Part shown: one piece after another, positions 43,809 to 52,235 of the stretch
How positions within the stretch are numbered: position 1 is the first letter of the stretch
Layout: every line of letters begins with the position of its first letter
Source of the DNA: Extibacter muris
Lineage (GTDB): Bacteria; Bacillota; Clostridia; Lachnospirales; Lachnospiraceae
Length of the DNA stretch: 64,000 nucleotides
Assembly: GCF_004345005.1 (NCBI RefSeq)
Contig: NZ_SMMX01000001.1
Coordinates: 1 to 64,000, forward strand
Reading direction: 5' to 3'
Position numbers and translations under genes: made by a program
Notes under the pieces: generated by a model
The model's input: only the letters and a program-made list of their open reading frames with translations
The model's database searches: none
What the model was told of the DNA's origin: nothing

Positions 43809-46397
43809 TTATGGTGTAGCTGGTGGAGTAGTGGTCCCTCCTTCCCCACCAGGAGGAGTAGTAGTGCCGCCTCCGTCACCCCCTCCGTCACCGCTGCCAG
43901 TAGGAGGAGTAGTGCCTCCATCGCCGCCGCCAGTAGGAGGAGTAGTGCCTCCATCGCCGCCGCCATCCGGTGGCGTCGGAGTATTATTCCCCTGGTTCGG
44001 ATCAGTCGGAGTCGTATTTGCATCCGGGGTATCGGTTGTATTCTCGTCGTCTTCCGCGTTTTCCTTCGGAGCGCTCGTATTTACATGGCCCGGACAGGAC
44101 TCTGTCGGAGCCGTATCCTTCGCGAAATATTCAGTGATGCTCGGACAGCCCGGGGCCGCAAGTTTTCCGGTCCTGGTACATACCGTTTTCTTCTCGATGG
44201 AATTAGGCATCTCAAAATCTTTGTATTCCAGATTCTCATGAATCCGGCTCATGATTCCGCGCCATATGCGGAAACGGAAGTTCAGGTCATAGCCGTTTAC
44301 CTTGTTGTCGTCATATCCGCCCCATACCGCACATGTGTAGTACGGCGTGAAGCCGCAGAACCAGAGGTCCTTGTTCGAGTCGGTCGTACCGGTCTTGCCG
44401 GCTACCGGCATGTTATTAAGGCTGCAGGCTGTACCGGTACCGCTTTCTACGACCGTCTCCATCGCGCTTGTGAGAAGAGCAGCCGTACTGTCCTTGATGG
44501 CAGTATGTGATTCTCCGGCGCCTTCCAGCAGTACATTGCCATCATGGTCAAGAATCTTCGTATATAAAGTCGGACTGTTGTATACTCCGCCATTTGCAAT
44601 AGCTGCATAAGCGGCACAGAGCTGGTAATTGTATACACCATTGCTCAGTCCTCCGAGAACGAGCGTGTCATATACGTCATTCTGCGGATCCAGCGAAGTG
44701 ATGCCAAACTTCTCTTTACAGTAGTCATATCCCAGCTTTGGGGTCACCGCTTCAATCGTCTTGACCGCGCATACATTGACCGACCACTGGATGGCCTCGC
44801 GCATCGTGATATCTCCGCGGTGCGTTGCGCTTGCATTTTTCAGAGGAGTACCGTCCCGGTACGAATATGGTTCGTCTTTTATGATCGTAGCCAGCGTCTG
44901 CCCCGCAGAGTCAAGAGCCGGCGCGTAACCTGCCAGTATCTTGAAGGTGGAGCCTGGCTGCCTTGGGGAACCGGTATATGCACGGTTCAGGCTTCGGCTC
45001 GTCGTCTTGGCACCGCGACCGCCTACCATGGCCTTGATCTGGCCTGTGTACTGGTCCATGACAGTGACAGATGCCTGAGGCTGGGGAGAGATGTTGATAT
45101 ATTCATCATAAGCATCATCCTCCTGGGCAATCGTCGCTTTCCATTCCTCGACCATAGCCCGCGCTTCGTCCTCGCTGGAGTAGAGGAGCCCCTGCTCTTT
45201 GCCGTATGTCTCTTTCACGTACTGCTTAATATGCCCGGAACTGTAGTTTTCAACGGTTCCGTCTGCACGGGTGACGGTTAAGGCATAGTCAAGCCCATAT
45301 TCCTTCAATCCCGGGTAATTGGAATCGTCATTCATCTCCTCGTCACAGATTTGCTGCATAGCAAGGTTCTGTGTGGAGTATATGCTAAGCCCTCCGCTGT
45401 AGACGGCGTTGTATGCCTGCGTCTCCGTATAGCCTAGCTGGTCTATGAGATCCTGCGTTACCTGATCCGCAAGCGCATCGACAAAATAGCTGTAAGGCGT
45501 ATCGTCCGTCTCCGAGTTGTTTACTGTCTGGATGCGGGAATATACGTCGTCTGCTTTTGCCTCATCATACGCTGCCTGGTCGATATAGCCCTGGTCAAGC
45601 ATATTCTTTAATACTTTATCCCGGCGCTTTGCATTGAGTTCCGGGTTGGTAATCGGGTTATAGTCCGACGGATTCTGGGTGATACCTGCGATTACAGCGC
45701 TTTCGGACAAGGTAAGTTCGGATACGTCCTTATTAAAATACCTTTTTGACGCTGATTGTACCCCAAGGCAGTTCTGCCCGAGGTTGATCGTGTTCATATA
45801 GCTTTCCAGAATCGTATCTTTGTCCATCTGCTTTTCGATGGCGACGGCCAGGTACTGCTCCTGGATTTTACGTTCGAGCTTATCAAAAAATGTCTTCTCT
45901 TCCGTAAAGTTAGGGAATACATTATTTTTTATGAGCTGCTGCGTTATGGTGCTGGCACCTTCTGAGAAGCTGCCGCTCGTCAGGCCGACTACGGCGGCTC
46001 TGGCGATACCCTGAAGGTCGATTCCGTTGTGATCGTAGAAACGCTCGTCCTCAATCGCGATGAACGCATGCTGAAGATCCTTCGGCACTTCGTCTATCTT
46101 CTTATATATACGGTTGGAACCCGAAGCGACAAAACGTTCTATCTCAGTCTTGTTATCATCGGCGTATACCATGGTGGTAAAGCCTTTTGGCTGCACATCA
46201 GCCGGGGACACGTCCGGGGTATTGTCTAATATCTTCTTTAAAAACAGTCCGCCGCCGATGACGCCGACAACTGCTACGACAAGCAGGCAGAGCAGAAATG
46301 CTTTAAAAAGTCTTACACCAACTCTTTTACCCTGCATGGTTGATTTGGACGTTATTTTCTTTTGCTTCTGCGAAGCTTTCTTTTTACCATAATTCAT
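43809..46397 (-). CDS. Class A penicillin-binding protein (transglycosylase/transpeptidase)
   Basis: An 862-residue peptidoglycan synthase. It has a basic cytoplasmic tail, one membrane helix at about 31-53, a glycosyltransferase domain with IEDERFYDHNGID near 118 and EGASTITQQLIKN near 145, then a transpeptidase domain with the active-site Ser in PGSTFK, SVN and GKTGTTDSNKD. The last ~100 residues are a low-complexity Gly/Asp/Thr/Pro tail that includes tandem 11-residue units, likely a wall-spanning linker. It builds and cross-links cell wall at the outer membrane face of the cell membrane. Confidence 0.96.
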   Translation of the reverse strand: MNYGKKKASQKQKKITSKSTMQGKRVGVRLFKAFLLCLLVVAVVGVIGGGLFLKKILDNTPDVSPADVQPKGFTTMVYADDNKTEIERFVASGSNRIYKKIDEVPKDLQHAFIAIEDERFYDHNGIDLQGIARAAVVGLTSGSFSEGASTITQQLIKNNVFPNFTEEKTFFDKLERKIQEQYLAVAIEKQMDKDTILESYMNTINLGQNCLGVQSASKRYFNKDVSELTLSESAVIAGITQNPSDYNPITNPELNAKRRDKVLKNMLDQGYIDQAAYDEAKADDVYSRIQTVNNSETDDTPYSYFVDALADQVTQDLIDQLGYTETQAYNAVYSGGLSIYSTQNLAMQQICDEEMNDDSNYPGLKEYGLDYALTVTRADGTVENYSSGHIKQYVKETYGKEQGLLYSSEDEARAMVEEWKATIAQEDDAYDEYINISPQPQASVTVMDQYTGQIKAMVGGRGAKTTSRSLNRAYTGSPRQPGSTFKILAGYAPALDSAGQTLATIIKDEPYSYRDGTPLKNASATHRGDITMREAIQWSVNVCAVKTIEAVTPKLGYDYCKEKFGITSLDPQNDVYDTLVLGGLSNGVYNYQLCAAYAAIANGGVYNSPTLYTKILDHDGNVLLEGAGESHTAIKDSTAALLTSAMETVVESGTGTACSLNNMPVAGKTGTTDSNKDLWFCGFTPYYTCAVWGGYDDNKVNGYDLNFRFRIWRGIMSRIHENLEYKDFEMPNSIEKKTVCTRTGKLAAPGCPSITEYFAKDTAPTESCPGHVNTSAPKENAEDDENTTDTPDANTTPTDPNQGNNTPTPPDGGGDGGTTPPTGGGDGGTTPPTGSGDGGGDGGGTTTPPGGEGGTTTPPATP
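43896..43961. repeat. Two 33-bp tandem repeats in the penicillin-binding protein tail
   Basis: Two nearly identical 33-nt units encode GGGDGGTTPPT twice on the reverse strand. Copy-number change here would only lengthen or shorten the extracellular tail. Confidence 0.75.
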
Positions 46398-46552
46398 GAG
46401 TGTCTGCCTCCTTCATACCAAGTCATTATAGCAAATATAATAATTGAAATAAAGAAAAAAATGAAAACTTCATATATTCAGTAGGAAAAACTTAAGAAAT
46501 TCGCTATAGTATTAGTTGAACCAGTATGTAATATGAAAGAAAGGTGCAGATT

Positions 46553-47218
46553 ATGACGACGGAATATAGGACAGTTTATGAGGGTGGAGAAGAGGAAATC
46601 GTGGAGAAGAGATCCAGGTTTATCGCTGCGGTCAAGCCGGTCTCTGCGGAGGATGAAGCGTTGGCTTTCATAGAATCCGTGAGGAAGAAACATTGGAATG
46701 CCACTCATAACTGTTATGCATATGTGATTGGAGAGCGTTCGGAGCTGGCCCGCTGCAGCGATGACGGAGAGCCGAACGGAACCGCCGGCAGGCCGATGCT
46801 CGATGTACTGCAGGGAGAAGAACTCCGCAACACTGCCGTAGTAGTGACACGCTATTTCGGAGGTACGCTTCTCGGGACAGGAGGGCTGGTCCGTGCATAC
46901 GCTCAGGCAGTGAAGGCAGGCCTGGCTTCTTCTGTAATTATAACCAAAATCCGCGGGGTTAAACTAAGGATTGGCACGGATTATACCGGTCTTGGGAAAA
47001 TTCAGTATATTCTCGGCCAGAAAGGGCTTAAGATTCTCGACTCCGAATATGCGGACAACGTGAAGCTGGAAGTGCTTGTGCCGGAGGATGCAGTTGAAGC
47101 GGTACACTCTGACATCACGGAAGGAACAAACGGACAAGCGTCCATGGAAGAAGGAGCGAAGTGCTGGTTTGCACAGATAGACGGCCAGCCTGTGGTGCTG
47201 GAAGAATATACAGACTGA
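46553..47218 (+). CDS. YigZ/IMPACT family protein
   Basis: A 221-residue protein. The N-terminal UPF0029 domain contains EKRSRFIAAVKPV, THNCYAYVIG, RCSDDGEPNGTAGRPML and VVVTRYFGGTLLGTGGL, all typical of YigZ; the C-terminal ~80 residues are the EF-G domain V-like DUF1949 part. Eukaryotic IMPACT relatives affect translation control, while the bacterial role is not settled. The ATG at 46,553 is taken because AAAGG lies 8 nt before it. Confidence 0.92.
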   Translation: MTTEYRTVYEGGEEEIVEKRSRFIAAVKPVSAEDEALAFIESVRKKHWNATHNCYAYVIGERSELARCSDDGEPNGTAGRPMLDVLQGEELRNTAVVVTRYFGGTLLGTGGLVRAYAQAVKAGLASSVIITKIRGVKLRIGTDYTGLGKIQYILGQKGLKILDSEYADNVKLEVLVPEDAVEAVHSDITEGTNGQASMEEGAKCWFAQIDGQPVVLEEYTD

Positions 47219-47225
47219 GACGAGT

Positions 47226-47289
47226 AAAGCAGGCAGCCGAGGGGAGGTATGGGGCAGATGCCCATACCTCCCCCTCGGCGTCCGCTTTA
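47226..47289. terminator. Very long hairpin between YigZ and hpf
   Basis: Inner arms GCCGAGGGGAGGTATGGG and its complement (one bulged C), loop about 6 nt, with outer arms GTAAAGC / GCTTTAC beyond a small internal loop. It separates convergent genes. A T-rich tail is missing on both sides, so termination strength is uncertain. Confidence 0.6.
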
Positions 47290-47364
47290 CGAAACTCCCG
47301 ATAAAGATATCAGCCTTTTACTTTCCCAGATGCCGCTTTTGAAAAATATCAATCATTCTGCACT

Positions 47365-47901
47365 TTACTGGAACTCAGGCTCTATAAGGCCAAAGGTTCC
47401 GTTCTTCCTTCTGTATACTACATTTACTTCATCCGTCTCCGCGTTGCAGAAGACGAAGAAGTCATGACCAAGTAAATCCATCTGTATGCACGCGTCTTCC
47501 GGATACATAGGTTTGATACCAAAGCGTTTGGTACGAACGATTCTTACCTCATCATCATCTTCTGTGGCATATTCGCTTTCGAAAAATTCCTGGCGGAAGT
47601 TGCCGCCCTCCTGATGTCTTGCGACCAGTTTGTTCTTGTATTTGCGAAGCTGGCGTTCAATTACCTCCTCTACCAGGTCTATAGAGACATACATGTCATT
47701 GCTTACCTGTTCAGAACGGATGATATTTCCTTTCACAGGGATAGTTACCTCAATCTTCTGACGTTCTTTTTCGACACTTAAGGTAACGATAATTTCCGTA
47801 TCGGAAGTAAAATACTTCTCTAATTTCCCTAATTTGTGCTCTACGGTTTCCCTTAAGCCAGGTGTTACATCGATGTTCTTTCCGCTAATAATAAACTTCA
47901 T
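47365..47901 (-). CDS. hpf: Long-form ribosome hibernation promoting factor
   Basis: A 178-residue protein that pairs 70S ribosomes into inactive 100S dimers during stress. The N-terminal RaiA/HPF domain (about 1-100) starts MKFIISGKNIDVTPGLRE, and the C-terminal dimerization domain (about 118-178) has RTKRFGIKPMYPEDACIQMDLLG and VNVVYRRKNG. This two-domain form is typical of Firmicutes. The ATG with AAGGAG 9 nt upstream is used. It stands alone on the reverse strand. Confidence 0.95.
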   Translation of the reverse strand: MKFIISGKNIDVTPGLRETVEHKLGKLEKYFTSDTEIIVTLSVEKERQKIEVTIPVKGNIIRSEQVSNDMYVSIDLVEEVIERQLRKYKNKLVARHQEGGNFRQEFFESEYATEDDDEVRIVRTKRFGIKPMYPEDACIQMDLLGHDFFVFCNAETDEVNVVYRRKNGTFGLIEPEFQ

Positions 47902-48004
47902 GCTGTCCAACTCCTTTTCGACATAATTTCAGATGTCTATAGTCTGACAATTTGGCTTTCAACTAAGAATCTATCTGATATATGTAGTATAACATGTTTG
48001 GACA

Positions 48005-48616
48005 CTAATGTATAGAACGTATTACTTCAATTCTTGAAATTTTTCCTTCATGCATCTTGGCAACTCTGAGGCCGAAATCCGAAAAGTATACGCATGCACC
48101 GACGCCGGTCTCTATGCCATACTCCTCAAATTTCTGTTCAATAATGCTTAGCAGGGTTTCATTCTGTTCATGTGGTATGCTGATGCCGAGTATCTTGTTC
48201 ACCGTCTTGACTCTTGTGCTGGCACGGAAGACAATCTCGTCAGCCACGTCAAACTCGCAGAACAGGTACTTGCGGGTGGCGAAAAGCACTGCAATGGCGC
48301 AGACGCCGATGAGGCTGCTCCAGATGGAAGAGTGGTCGATGATAATCTGCCTTGCGATGGCAAAAAGCAGAACCTCAAACACGGTGTTGGGCGTATGGTA
48401 GTACATCATACGTATCAGCTCAACTCCGATAATCAGGTTAAAACAAGTCTCGAGAAGATCATCATAGTTCGGCCACACGTCCAGATTCGGTATGTGTACC
48501 ATAGATACCGCCATACGCAGGCAGAGCAGGATGATGCCGAGCGCCAGCATGACGGATATGAAAAATTCCAGTGTTACAGCAAGTCGTTTTAAAAATTTAG
48601 CCACGTAATGCTTCAT
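48005..48616 (-). CDS. PsiE-like membrane protein with a C-terminal soluble domain
   Basis: A 203-residue protein with four hydrophobic segments in the first ~120 residues. The stretch ELIRMMYYHTPNTVFEVLLFAIARQIIIDH resembles the PsiE family of phosphate-starvation-related membrane proteins. The last ~60 residues (IIEQKFEEYGIETGVGACVYF and on) look like a small regulatory domain similar in shape to transporter-associated TrkA-C/CorC domains. Function unknown; no operon partner, with hpf downstream in the same direction but about 100 nt away. Confidence 0.7.
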   Translation of the reverse strand: MKHYVAKFLKRLAVTLEFFISVMLALGIILLCLRMAVSMVHIPNLDVWPNYDDLLETCFNLIIGVELIRMMYYHTPNTVFEVLLFAIARQIIIDHSSIWSSLIGVCAIAVLFATRKYLFCEFDVADEIVFRASTRVKTVNKILGISIPHEQNETLLSIIEQKFEEYGIETGVGACVYFSDFGLRVAKMHEGKISRIEVIRSIH

Positions 48617-48654
48617 ATATTTCCCCCTTTAGGCCGGTTTTCATCGTACGCAGG

Positions 48655-48686
48655 GCATACCGGACAGAATCATCTGGGCGGTATGC
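48655..48686 (-). terminator. Weak hairpin between PAP2 gene and PsiE-like gene
   Basis: Arms GCATACCG / CGGTATGC (8 bp, perfect) with a 16-nt loop, downstream of the PAP2 gene on the reverse strand. No clear T run. Confidence 0.4.
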
Positions 48687-48741
48687 GTACAGTACAAGTA
48701 TAAATTATCCCGGAGAATTTGCCAAGACTTAATAATTGGGA

Positions 48742-49635
48742 TTATACCTGCCGCCTGCCTAATCTGCTGAACAGATAAGGATAGAGGACGAGCACCCATA
48801 AGACAAGCACGAAATACTCGGCCATCTTAGCGATGATGGAGGCCCCGGATAAAAGGGAAAAGACTTCCTTGATGACAAGTGCCAGCAGAAGCCCGGCGAT
48901 GAGCTTCACGGCCTGGCTGCTGAAATGGCCTGTGCGGGTGCTGAACTTAAGACGGGTCCGCTCTATATAGTATCCGAGAGCGAAGCCAAGGCCGGCACCG
49001 GCGGCTTTGCAGCAGTCCGCCGCATATTTCATATCAATCGTGCCCCTGCCCTTCATTACTAGTGCATAGGCGGCGACGGCGAACGATATGGCTGCCAGCA
49101 CACCGGCAATCATCTTTACATGCTGCGTTCCGTCCAGATAAAATCTTTGATAATGCCAGTTAATGCCGGAGACGGTTATGGATATGAGCATCGACACGAT
49201 GACATCCTTCGGCGTGTGGACGCCGAGGTACATTCTGGAGAAGCCGATCAGCATAAATGCAAGTACGCAGAATACTTTGATCCAGGCTCTCCTTGCCTTA
49301 AGCGCAAGAGGGAAGAACAGGCAGGTAGCCCCCTGCGTGTGCCCGCTCGGAAAAGAATATCCCGTGGCACCGGGGACGGCGCTTTCCACAGCTTTGAACT
49401 GGGGGTCGAGCACCCACGGCCTCGGAACGCGGAATGTGATCTTCAGGCTTTGGACGAGCAGCCCGGCCGTGAAGTAGGTAAAGCCGAGCATATAAGCAAA
49501 GCGCTTATCCACGCACCAGTAAAGGGCGCAGATAACCGCTATGATGATGATTTCCTGTCCAAAATAAGTGATAAACTGCATCAGCCTGTCTAGGAAGGGT
49601 GTCCGCATGCCTTCCAGAAACGTTAAAAATGCCAT
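48742..49635 (-). CDS. PAP2-family membrane phosphatase
   Basis: A 297-residue membrane protein with the three PAP2 signatures: KITFRVPRPW at about 67 (KX6RP), YSFPSGHTQG at about 94 (PSGH) and SRMYLGVHTPKD at about 133 (SRX5HX3D), set among eight or more helices. Such enzymes dephosphorylate lipid phosphates or undecaprenyl diphosphate on the outer face. The C-terminal half adds extra helices beyond the minimal domain. Its ATG shares a base with the typA stop (TAATG), so the two are coupled. Confidence 0.92.
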   Translation of the reverse strand: MAFLTFLEGMRTPFLDRLMQFITYFGQEIIIIAVICALYWCVDKRFAYMLGFTYFTAGLLVQSLKITFRVPRPWVLDPQFKAVESAVPGATGYSFPSGHTQGATCLFFPLALKARRAWIKVFCVLAFMLIGFSRMYLGVHTPKDVIVSMLISITVSGINWHYQRFYLDGTQHVKMIAGVLAAISFAVAAYALVMKGRGTIDMKYAADCCKAAGAGLGFALGYYIERTRLKFSTRTGHFSSQAVKLIAGLLLALVIKEVFSLLSGASIIAKMAEYFVLVLWVLVLYPYLFSRLGRRQV

Positions 49636-51458
49636 TATTTTATTCCTCTTTTTCTCATTTTCGGATCTAAAATCTTTTTACGTATTCTGAGATTCTCAGG
49701 AGTGACCTCCAGAAGCTCATCGGTATCGATGAAGTCGAGGGCCTCCTCCAGGCTCAGAATCTTCGGCGATGTCAGACGGAGCGCTTCATCCGCTCCGGAA
49801 GAGCGGGTGTTGGTCAGATGCTTCATCCGGCAGACATTCAGCTCGATGTCTTCCGCCTTGCCGTTCTGTCCGATAACCATGCCGGAATATACCTTTTCGC
49901 CGGGACCGATAAAGAGCGTCCCCCGCTCCTGGGCACTGAAGAGCCCATAGGTGACGGATTCCCCTGTCTCGAATGCGATGAGCGAGCCCTGCTTTCTGTA
50001 CTGGATATCGCCTTTATACGGTGCGTAGCCGTCGAATGACGTATTCAATATGCCGTTGCCCTTCGTATCGGTAAGAAATTCGCCCCGGTAGCCGATAAGC
50101 CCGCGTGCGGGGATGGAGAATTCCAGTCGGGTATACCCCCCGTTAGACGTTCCCATGCCGCGCAGCTCCCCTTTCCTCTGGCCGAGCTTTTCGATGACGA
50201 CGCCGGTAAATTCATCCGGTACATCAATATATGCAGCTTCCATCGGTTCCAATAACTTGCCGTTCTCATCTTTTTTATACAGGACTTCCGCCTTGCTCAC
50301 TGCAAATTCATATCCTTCGCGCCGCATGTTCTCGATAAGGACCGACAGGTGGAGCTCGCCGCGTCCGGACACCTTGAAGCTGTCCGTGCTGTCGGACTCT
50401 TCCACGCGCAGGCTTACGTCTGTATTCAGCTCTTTATAGAGCCTGTCCCTGAGGTGGCGGGATGTTACATACTTGCCTTCCTGTCCTGCGAATGGGCTGT
50501 CGTTTACGATAAACTGCATGGCGATGGTCGGCTCCGATATCTTCTGGAACGGAATAGCCTGCGGATTGTCCGGTGAACAGAGCGTATCTCCAATCGATAT
50601 GTTAGAGATGCCGGAGATAGCCACGATAGAGCCTACGGAAGCCTCTTTTACATCTACCTTGCTCAATCCGTCAAATTCATATAATTTGCTGATACGTACC
50701 TTCTCTTTCCGTTCCGGGTCATGAGCATTGACGACGACCATGTCCTGGTTGACGCCGATCGTACCATTGTCTACCTTGCCGACACCGATCCGTCCTACAT
50801 ACTCATTGTAGTCGATCGTGCTGATCAGTACCTGGGTATCGGCATCCGGGTCACCCTCCGGCGCGGGAATATAGTCCAGTATCGTCTCGAAGAGCGGAAG
50901 CATGTTCTTCGGGCTGTCGTCCAGTTCTACGAGAGCATAACCCGCCTTCGCGGAAGCATAGACGAACGGACAGTCAAGCTGCTCGTCGTCGGCGTCCAGG
51001 TCGATGAAGAGCTCCAGCACTTCATCGATGACTTCTTCCGGACGCGCTTCCGGCCGGTCGATTTTATTGATACATACAATAACCGGGAGCTTTAATTCCA
51101 GCGCCTTTCTAAGTACGAACTTCGTCTGCGGCATGGCGCCTTCAAAGGCGTCTACTACGAGGACGACACCGTTAACCATCTTCAGCACGCGCTCCACCTC
51201 GCCTCCGAAGTCGGCATGTCCGGGGGTGTCGATGATATTGATTTTCGTCCCTTTGTAATAGACGGCGGTATTCTTAGAAAGGATGGTAATTCCACGTTCC
51301 CGCTCGATGTCATTAGAGTCCATGACACGTTCTTCTACTTCCTGATTCTCCCGGAATACGCCGCTTTGTTTCAGCAGCTCATCTACCAGAGTCGTCTTGC
51401 CATGATCGACATGGGCGATAATGGCTATATTACGTACATCTTCTCGTTTTGTCTTCAT
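49635..51458 (-). CDS. typA: Translational GTPase TypA/BipA
   Basis: A 607-residue ribosome-binding GTPase involved in 50S assembly and stress adaptation. The G motifs are all canonical: AHVDHGKTTLVDEL (G1), DTPGHADFGGEVERVL (G3) and CINKIDRPEARP (G4). Domains II and III and the BipA-specific C-terminal domain (RGLIGYRGEFLTDTKGNGILNTSFDGY) follow. Full length. It contrasts with the EF-G-like paralog at 4.7 kb, which has lost several of these residues. First gene of a typA-PAP2 pair. Confidence 0.97.
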   Translation of the reverse strand: MKTKREDVRNIAIIAHVDHGKTTLVDELLKQSGVFRENQEVEERVMDSNDIERERGITILSKNTAVYYKGTKINIIDTPGHADFGGEVERVLKMVNGVVLVVDAFEGAMPQTKFVLRKALELKLPVIVCINKIDRPEARPEEVIDEVLELFIDLDADDEQLDCPFVYASAKAGYALVELDDSPKNMLPLFETILDYIPAPEGDPDADTQVLISTIDYNEYVGRIGVGKVDNGTIGVNQDMVVVNAHDPERKEKVRISKLYEFDGLSKVDVKEASVGSIVAISGISNISIGDTLCSPDNPQAIPFQKISEPTIAMQFIVNDSPFAGQEGKYVTSRHLRDRLYKELNTDVSLRVEESDSTDSFKVSGRGELHLSVLIENMRREGYEFAVSKAEVLYKKDENGKLLEPMEAAYIDVPDEFTGVVIEKLGQRKGELRGMGTSNGGYTRLEFSIPARGLIGYRGEFLTDTKGNGILNTSFDGYAPYKGDIQYRKQGSLIAFETGESVTYGLFSAQERGTLFIGPGEKVYSGMVIGQNGKAEDIELNVCRMKHLTNTRSSGADEALRLTSPKILSLEEALDFIDTDELLEVTPENLRIRKKILDPKMRKRGIK

Positions 51459-51669
51459 AAATAATTCCCTTTTCCTATACGATTTCTACCTATTTATTAT
51501 ATACAACTTTATTAGTTTACCACATTCTGCAGAATTTACAAGTACTCAATCGATTATAGATATTGCCTATATGACACATGGGAATTATGAATAAGCAAAA
51601 ATATTGATACTTTTATAAGGATATAATATAGTGAAAAACGGTCATAACGTACCAAAGAGGAGGAAGAAG

Positions 51670-52230
51670 ATGAATCTTAAATGGAAGACAAAAGAAGTAG
51701 TAATTGTAGCAATGGTTGCAGCAGTGGTAGGTGTCGTATATACGATTATGGATTATCTGTATATGCCGCTGTCCTCTCTGCTTGGGCCTGTTTTCATGGA
51801 ATTGACGTTCGGCATATATCTGCTGTCTGCATCCCTGCCTATGTATATCGTCCGAAAGCCCGGCTTTGCATTGTTCGGCGCGCTTGTCACAGCATTTGTC
51901 AATCTGCTGATGGGCAGTGCTTATGGAATCCAGCTTATTCTTGCAGGTACGCTGCAGGCAGTTGGAATGGAAATCGGCTATGCAGTCTATAAGCGCTACG
52001 AGGGGAATATGGTCAATATGACAGTGGGGGCTGTGCTCGGCGCACTCTGTGTGCTTGGAAGAGACTGTGTAGTATTCGGCTATCTCACGTTAGGGGCAGC
52101 AACATTTACAGGTATTGTAATCGTAAGGCTTATCAGCGCAGTTGTCATCGGCATGCTTTTGACAAAAGGCATTACGGCAGGACTTAAGAAGACAGGGGTG
52201 CTGCGCGGCTTTAAGTGTGCACAGGTATAG
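51670..52230 (+). CDS. ECF transporter substrate-binding (S) component, YkoE-like
   Basis: A 186-residue membrane protein with about five or six helices. TKEVVIVAMVAAVVGVVYTIMDYLYMP and the rest match the YkoE type of ECF S components. YkoEDC of Bacillus carries the thiamine precursor HMP, but here no TPP riboswitch lies upstream and no thiamine genes are near, so the substrate is open. AGAGGAGGAAG precedes the ATG. It is followed directly by the ATPase and the T component, making a complete ECF transporter. Confidence 0.85.
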   Translation: MNLKWKTKEVVIVAMVAAVVGVVYTIMDYLYMPLSSLLGPVFMELTFGIYLLSASLPMYIVRKPGFALFGALVTAFVNLLMGSAYGIQLILAGTLQAVGMEIGYAVYKRYEGNMVNMTVGAVLGALCVLGRDCVVFGYLTLGAATFTGIVIVRLISAVVIGMLLTKGITAGLKKTGVLRGFKCAQV

Positions 52231-52235
52231 CTGTT

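Noticed and set aside
43896-43961. CRISPR-like repeats
   Set aside because: The two 33-nt units are directly adjacent with no spacers and encode the Gly/Thr/Pro tail of the penicillin-binding protein.
51459-51669. TPP riboswitch expected before a YkoEDC-like operon
   Set aside because: The leader is AT-rich and lacks the conserved CTGAGA and ACCTGA-type elements; none could be placed.
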